Shown here: piece by piece, positions 57,919 through 64,000 of the stretch
How positions within the stretch are numbered: the stretch's first letter is position 1
Layout: the number at the start of each line of letters is the position of its first letter
Origin: Sordariomycetes sp. S80-01Y
Taxonomy: Eukaryota; Ascomycota; Sordariomycetes
Direction: 5' to 3'
DNA length: 64,000 nt
Assembly: GCA_037042185.1 (NCBI GenBank)
Contig: JAXQJY010000033.1
Coordinates: 1,426,001-1,490,000, forward strand
Program-made: the position numbers and the translations under genes
Notes under the pieces: model-generated
The model's database searches: none
Told to the model about the DNA's origin: nothing
The model's input: the letters and a program-made list of their open reading frames with translations, nothing else

Positions 57919-59029
57919 TCATCCTCTGCGCTCAGACTTGACTCTCGTTCTTCGACTGTCACCCACCATAACCGACTGATCTGGTTCCTCGTTCTCTTCG
58001 TCCTCATCAAAATCTATGTTGTCGTCTTCGTCCTCGTTCGCGCGCTGTATCCTCCGAAGAACCACCTGGTCCAGCTCAAAATCGTCTTTGAAGCTTGACC
58101 ACGTCATCCGCTGCAAATTATCGTCAATCACACGTCCAGATTGCTTGAGGACTACAGAGTCTTACCTGATCACAGCCGGTCGTGGGGCAGGCTAACGCCT
58201 GACCAGACGAGCCCCTCAGGAAGTCCATGATAGACGCCTTGTCGAAGGTATGACCACAATGCTTGTTCGTATACGGCTCTTTCAGAGGCAACATCGACAG
58301 CGGGCAGGTGAGGCTGATGGTCTCTCTCGCAACCGCCACATCCTCATCCGAGTCCTCCCCACCATTCGCGCCTCCGCGACTTATCGTCATGACCGGTTCT
58401 CCATCCTCCCTGAACCACCTGCTCGCATTCGGAAGCACCGGACCATCCTCTGATACAGCACCGTCGCGCCATAGTCGTTTGAAGTTGATATAGTCGTTGT
58501 TCTTCGCGTAGCGGTTGTAGTTCGACTCCGATTCCCAGGCCAAGACCTTCTGCTCCCTTAGCTCCTTCACCTTGTTCACCAGGCTCTCAGCCGGCGGTTG
58601 GTCCTCGCTCTGATACTCGTCCCCCCTGGCACGATGAGCACTCGTTGCACTGGTGTACAGCTCGCTGACGATTTTGCTGTCATCCTCTATCGCGAAGTTC
58701 TGGTCAATGCACGACCTGATAAGCTCCTCAGCCTGGAGCGTCAGGTCTTGTACCTCCTCTTCCAGCTCGGCTATGTGTTTCTCCAGCTTCGTTTCGTGCT
58801 CGGACTTGTCTTTGTTCTTGTTCTTGCGGGTCTTCTGCATGTGTGCTAGCTGCGCCTGTCGGTCTCGGGCCTGGGCTTGGATATCGTAGATGGCGTCCGC
58901 CAGACCTTTGAGTGCTTCTTTGATTTGTGTCTTGTAGGTGTTCATCTGGCGTGTGCGCGTGATGTCGCCGAGCTTGTTGACGGCTTGTTCGCTAAGGGGA
59001 CATGATGGCGGCTCGTAGGTCGGCGGCAT
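57919..59029 (-). CDS. NSE2: SMC5/6 complex SUMO E3 ligase NSE2 (MMS21)
   Basis: Predicted 351 residues in two exons (59029-58166 and 58110-57919; 55-base intron, GTAAGA donor, phase 0). NSE2 docks on SMC5 through N-terminal coiled coils and attaches SUMO through a SP-RING. Residues about 28-115 are a coiled coil (for example KTQIKEALKGLADAIYDIQ and LEKHIAELEEEVQDLTL). The SP-RING is complete: Cys242 (LTCPLSMLPLKEP), Cys258 and His260 (NKHCGHTFDKASI), Cys281 and Cys286 (ACPTTGCDQ). Exon 2 gives RMTWSSFKDDFELDQVVLRR and an acidic tail (residues about 315-335). The intron lies directly behind the RING, as often in fungal homologues. Function: DNA repair and chromosome segregation in the nucleus. 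Confidence 0.93.
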
Positions 59030-59941
59030 GGTGCCCTATTCAGGAGGGTAGATCGATTAGGCGTGTCTTGAAAGCCTCGAATGATCTGTATATAGTGCTC
59101 GATCGGAAATGGTGGTCCAAGTTTGCAGCCTGATGTGGCTTGTAGCAGAAAATGCTGGATGTGAAGCCGCCGACGACGCGCTGCGACGCGTTAATGGGCT
59201 TCGCCAGCGGGCAGTAGCAGTACGTAATGCGGGGCGCCACTTTCCGTGTAGAGCTACCCGGCACCTTAGCTTGATACCGTCTCGTGAAATACACCTCTCG
59301 ATCAAGACTTCTTAAATACTTTGTGATATAAGGCGCCTACGAGAAGAGACTAATTCCATAGTTTTGATCAATTTCAGACCATGAAAATGGCTCTGTACAT
59401 GGTATCACTACAAAATCCGATAGCACGTATCCAACTTCCTCGAGTGGACCAACGTAGGTACTAGGGTTTGTTGCCAACACCAGAATGTACAAGTCCCGAT
59501 ATTATACACGATTAGACGACACCTGTTGTGGCCTTCATATTGACAGCTAGTACAGCGATTTCTCCTCCAGTTGAAACTTGTGCTAAACGTGAATCCGAGC
59601 TTGTCGGACAATTGTCCTCGCTGAATTCTACCAGAGACCGATGGGGCTTAGATAAGCAATAGCAGCCCCTTTTCCCACTCTTATGCAAAAAGGGGCACAC
59701 GAGTAGACGCCAAAAGGAGCTAAGGATTATTGGTGATTGGTGATCAATTGCATTGGTTATTCCAGATATCTCTGAGCCTTCCAGTCAATTAAAGATCTCG
59801 CTCTCAGTCTGTCAAGACATTGGCTATTCAACTTTGGGTTCTAAGTAGTGCGGCGAGTCTGGAGACCATGGAGGAAGCCGGGGCCGACGGGAAACGAATA
59901 TCTTTCAAGCTCCTCTGGCGGAGGGTGTTCGGCGCGATTGT
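59030..59941. other. Intergenic upstream of NSE2
   Basis: About 910 bases, somewhat A/T-richer than its surroundings. It holds the NSE2 promoter and the 3' flank of the Gfo/Idh/MocA gene. No gene or repeat is recognised. Confidence 0.45.
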
Positions 59942-61197
59942 TTAGGACCATGAATCTTCTTTCTTCTGCCTTTGCCACACACTATACATGGCATCGTATA
60001 GCCTAAGATCCTGCATGGCATCCTCAGCAGTAGTCTTGATCTGTTTGCCATTGACGAAACACTCGTAGACTTCCTTCAGCTCAGCGGTATAGGCATCCTC
60101 GTATGAAGATAGTATGGACCTAGTCTGGTGTTCTCCATTCTCATTGACCTCGGAAACCTCGACTGTGATCGGCAGCCCCTTCACATACGGGCTGGCATAC
60201 TATAATATGTCAGTGGGCAAATAGCAGAAGACGAGCGTAAGAGGAACGATACCTTGATGGACACGCGCTTCTTCGCACTGTAGACGGCTAGATGCGCATC
60301 GAAGTCCGGCACCTCGTCGATCCCACTCTCGTAGGTGACGGAGAACGGCGAACCATCCTTGTTTCTGAAAGTCATCATGGAAGAGTAGAATGGCTCGTTG
60401 GCAGAGACTGCTACTACTTTTTCCGGGAACCCAATAGTCTCGCGCATGAGTGAGAAGTCATGTGAACCCAAGCTTCCCAGGAAGCGGCAATACTTCCGGT
60501 GCTCGTCCGTCACATCCTGCCCAGGGAAGGCTTCAGCGAAGAGCTTCTCCAACCGAGCGTCCCTCTCGCTACCACTCCCGTCAGGGAAGTCCGTAGGCTT
60601 GATTGGAAAGGTGCCGCTGTTGTTGACGAAAAATGCGTTTGGACCTGAAAAGTCCCTTACCCTGGCGTAGCTGATCTTCGGCATAGATTGCACCTCACGC
60701 TTGAAAGCTTGAAGGTAGGATGGCGCATAACGACGCATGTATCCAACAAAGACCTTCGAGCCGCCAGCAGCCTTCTCAGCATCAAGGATAGATTGAGCCG
60801 CAGGCAGGGACAGGGTGATTGGCTTTTCGATCATAACCAACTTGCCAGCTTCAATAGCATCCACCGCAAGCTCCGCGTGAATGTCATCTGATGTCAGAAT
60901 GAAGACCACATCGACCTTGCCATTGGAAAGAACATCCTTCGGGTTTGTCGTCTGATGTGGGATCCTGAACTTGGTGGCGCAGTGCTGGACGTTTGAGAGA
61001 GAGATATCGCATATCGACTCCAGGGAAAATAGATGCTGCATCATAAGCAGACATGGTCCATGGCATACCTGGAACACCTCCTGCACCGCGAAGAAGAGCA
61101 GTCAGCATGTCGTCGTGGCTCGAGAGAGGGCTGCTGAGAGGCTGTGACTTACCCCTGCACCGATAATGCCGACACCAAGTTTCCTGGATTCGGTCAT
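59942..61197 (-). CDS. Gfo/Idh/MocA-family NAD(P)-dependent oxidoreductase
   Basis: Predicted 376 residues in three exons: 61197-61153, 61080-60253 and 60199-59942. All introns are phase 0 (72 and 53 bases, GTAAGT and GTATCG donors). The first splice completes the Rossmann motif GVGIIGAGEV (residues 8-17). Then follow ICDIS, the strand VDVVFILTSDDIHAELAVDA and the family signature EKPITL, with the catalytic-region Lys101. The C-terminal beta-sheet domain includes YMRRYAPSYLQAFKREV, GSLGSHDFSLMRETIGFPEK and VTYESGIDEVPDFDAHLAVY. The family oxidises sugars, inositols or their phosphates; the substrate is not predictable here. There is no signal peptide, so it is probably cytosolic. Confidence 0.9.
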
Positions 61198-63142
61198 TTT
61201 ATCAGGATCCGATCTACATAGGCAGCTTTCCCAGGGCGTTGCGACGAGGCCGATGCTGATGATGAGGGGTCTTTGATTTTGATCGGGCGTCAATGCTCCA
61301 CGATCTCGATTGTATAGGTAAGTGGTCGAATGCCCGAGCCCCGCGAGGGGCCGACTAAGGGCCTGCGGGACTCCACGTCAAGTAACCACGAATCCCGACT
61401 ATCGTGCGAAGTATGCGGCAACCAGCCAACTTGTGCTAGAATGCAACCTACCTAGGAGTGGTCCCATTGCTTCCCAGAACATGCTGCCTCCTGTCATTAG
61501 CTAACAGTTCATGTCCATCCATTCCTCAATTGACATTCTAAAGAAGCCCTGGAGTAGTTAGGATAAATGGCTTCGATTGTCTGATGACTTATGTTTGGCG
61601 ATTTCGAAAACTAGGTCTGAACCCAGAGAGCAAAAGCTTTTGTTGAGCATGTACCGGGTTCTGTGTTCTATCGGCAAAGATGTCTTTCTACCACTCCTGT
61701 GACCAGTATCAATAGCGATCAGAATTCGCGGCTCAACTGAGTGACAGTTTGGAATGTACTTCCCGGTTTACGCTGTTACGCAACTGTCAGAGCACGCCGT
61801 TTTCACGGCCGCAACCTGCGCGAGGATTTGGTGGCGGTCAAGCTTCGGGATATGGCTTCACTAGAACTTGGGCCAGGGTCTTTGAAGACAGATGTGATCG
61901 TGTCTATTTAGTAGTTTTCGTAACAGCTAAGATATCCCGACAAGAAGCTGAAGCCTGTACTTGCACAGACTTACTAGACTAGGAGAACTTTCAGCCCTGT
62001 GCCGGCTTGCGACAGGCGCTCCATTCACCGATGGGTTGACGCAGGTGGCTCACCATAATTTCCAGCAAACGCTTATACTGACCACAACAGAATAATGGAG
62101 GCTGGGAATAGAGAGGGAATTTCGGAGAGGGGGTTTGACAGTGTAGGAATAGGAGTCATTGGTTGTGACCCGATTACCCTCCGCGGGTTGCTGAATCCAC
62201 TCCCAAGCTTGGGTTTCTGCGCAACCGAACTGACCAGGATTTCGATCAGCTTGTTTTCGGTCCACTACCTTACGTTGGGCTGCTTCAGCTTCAGCTGATC
62301 TGTGGCCTTATTCTTGCGTCACTCGGTAGTTGTGCTCTAGTCTAGTCTTCAGCCTGGAGTTGTGACATGTCTCGATCGCGAGACGATGCAGCAGTATGGC
62401 AAGGGTCCCTGCGATCAACTAGAAGGTTACCAGATCACTCCAACGAGCAATTAATTGGTTTGTCGCAAGGGCTGCGACAATCGGAAAACCGTTGTGCTGC
62501 AGGGCGGTCACGACTACAAGGACAGACCCGGATCACGGCAGGGTGGACGGTTCTGCAGGGCGCGGTCTGGAAGCTCACATGCTAACATCGACAACACCGT
62601 CTCCTCGATCATCAAGGTCGATTCCCCCCTGTCATCAATCTGCCATCGTAAATTCTACGGCGAAAGATCTCGTTCCCGGACAGCCTGGACCCTGAGGCTC
62701 GGAATAGTGGGGCGATGCTGAGCAGACGACCGAGCGTCTGCATCGAGCATCGATCGTCCCCAGGCTCCTCAATCGTCATCCATCGGCCCAATCCCATTTC
62801 GATTGTCCATCGCCCAGAATCCGCGTTGCTGTTAGCTATTCGTGCCCGTGCACAAGCAATGGACTTAACAATCCCTACCACAGTGGCAACCAGCCTTTCC
62901 GATCCCAGCCTACCCGCAGCTTGACCACGGATCAGCATGACGGGCCCACGAACGCTCTTTAGCCTGGGTTGCGCCCGGCCGCGGCAGACGTCCACGATGA
63001 GATTCGAGCTTCAGTCAAAACCCTCGCCATCCTCGCCATTCAACATTGGGATGATCGAATGCGTTCTTCACCTTCTGATAATCCAGAAGTTTTGGTGAGG
63101 ACCAGCGAACCCACTCGACAGTCACCATCTCCACAGAACGCA
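61198..63142. promoter_or_regulatory. Intergenic region upstream of the LOV photoreceptor
   Basis: About 1.9 kb between divergent genes. No gene is supported. The last 700 bases contain a striking number of GATC/CGAT elements, for example CGATC at 62606-62610, TCGATT at 62618-62623 and CGATCG at 62751-62756, with others near 62373 and 62413. White-collar complexes of Neurospora bind GATC-type light-response elements, and VIVID genes are among their strongest targets, so these are candidate light-response sites. Assignment is by position and motif only. Confidence 0.35.
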
Positions 63143-63801
63143 ATGGCATCCCGAGCACCACCGCCACCGATGAACCCGTGGGAGGCTCAAGCTCTCACTG
63201 TATGTTGCCAAATACCCATGATGTATGTTCCTAGCTGACAACAAACCAGCACTCGTTCTCGAGTTCCGGGATTGGTCACGATGATACGTCCATCAGCAAC
63301 TCAGATCCCCTCTTCTTTCCTCAGCTATACTGTCCTAGTGGTTGGGATTTGATAAACATCTTGGTCAGTCAACCCCATCATACAGAACCACTTAGCTTTC
63401 AGATTTCTAACAGACCCCAGCTTCAAGTCCGATGTCGACCTAATCCCGTGATCGACCTAGGGCCTATCGACTGTTCAGTCTCCCTTACCCTCTGTGATCT
63501 TGAAGACACAGACATGCCCATTGTCTATGCATCAGACGCCTTCTATGAGCTCACTGGTTACGCGGAACACGAGGTCATTGGCAGAAATTGTCGGTTCTTG
63601 CAAGCTCCGTACGGGGTGAATGATGGGCTCGACAAAGCCGCTTCGAGACGCATGGGATCGGCCATCCGCAACAACCAAGAAATCCAAGTCGAACTTTGGA
63701 ACTGGAAGAAGAACGGACAACGCTTCAAGAACATTCTCAGCATCATCCCCATCATGATAGGCGGACGTCGCTACGCTGTTGGCTTGCAGTGCGAGGTCTG
63801 A
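63143..63801 (+). CDS. VVD: LOV-domain blue-light photoreceptor (VIVID/ENVOY type)
   Basis: Predicted 183 residues in three exons: 63143-63199, 63250-63363 and 63421-63801. Introns are 50 and 57 bases, phase 0. The second carries a perfect CTAAC branch site and must be removed although the frame is open through it, because only then does GWDLINILLQVRCRPNPVID align with Neurospora VVD. The N-terminus MNPWE is preceded by nine residues, as in VVD, which favours the ATG at 63143; ATGs at 63059 and 63170 are alternatives. The LOV core has the flavin-adduct motif GRNCRFLQ with Cys114, preceded by YASDAFYELTGYAEHEV and followed by VELWNWKKNGQRFKNIL and YAVGLQCEV. It is a short FAD photoreceptor that damps white-collar signalling (photoadaptation). 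Confidence 0.93.
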
Positions 63802-64000
63802 TACATAGATGGCGTGGCGCCTATGACATTTCGGCAAGGAGTTACTGGGCATACAGCATCAAGATATTGGCGTAGGACATTTGGACACGATGCTTTCAGG
63901 CATTTACGATACCCCACCACAGCGAGCGGTCTTTTACGACATGATGATTATAAACATAGCGCATCGAGCACTTTGAGGTGCTCTATTGGTGAGGACGGGC

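Noticed and set aside
57722-57922. 66-codon ORF starting in an ATGA overlap with the NSE2 stop
   Set aside because: Stop/start overlaps matter in bacteria but not usually in fungi; no motif; lies in the expected 3' UTR.

Overview
The window is nuclear DNA of a filamentous ascomycete, most likely a Sordariomycete. The genes carry short spliceosomal introns (about 45 to 110 bases) with GTNNGT donors and, where clear, CTAAC-type branch points. The gene content is typical of Pezizomycotina: a fungal MED13, a VIVID/ENVOY-type LOV photoreceptor, an EgtD/EasF-type methyltransferase and a Fungal_trans_2 regulator. All gene models were spliced by hand from reading-frame continuity, so exon edges are predictions.

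Left part (1-24.5 kb), gene-dense: a nitronate monooxygenase cut by the window edge; an F-box/beta-propeller-like protein; Mediator subunit MED13, divergent from the nucleolar processome protein ENP2/NOL10; a small single-pass membrane protein; a 1221-residue coiled-coil protein with five exons; mitochondrial ribosomal protein bL33m; alanine aminotransferase; the 26S proteasome lid subunit RPN7; and a secreted type-B carboxylesterase.

Middle (24.5-49.3 kb), gene-poor: an amadoriase/sarcosine-oxidase-like FAD enzyme, a two-finger C2H2 protein, a Fungal_trans_2 regulator in which only part of a Zn2Cys6 motif is visible, and a stand-alone EgtD-like methyltransferase. They are separated by stretches of 3 to 7 kb where I see no convincing gene. 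These stretches contain short repeats, a 23-base C run and CAG/CTG tracts.

Right part (49.3-64 kb), gene-dense again: methylthioadenosine phosphorylase (methionine salvage); an ataxin-10/Ctr86-like protein with a very histidine-rich segment; RIB3 (riboflavin) divergent from COQ3 (ubiquinone); the SMC5/6 SUMO ligase NSE2; a Gfo/Idh/MocA oxidoreductase; and the LOV photoreceptor.

Most genes are unrelated housekeeping functions and do not form a pathway or a biosynthetic cluster. The most unusual signal is after the TAG stop of the ataxin-10-like gene: the same frame stays open, with coding-like periodicity, for another 155 codons and contains no ATG. Other points worth attention are the partial zinc cluster in the regulator, the His-rich segment, the stand-alone EgtD-like enzyme and the large unclassified coiled-coil protein.
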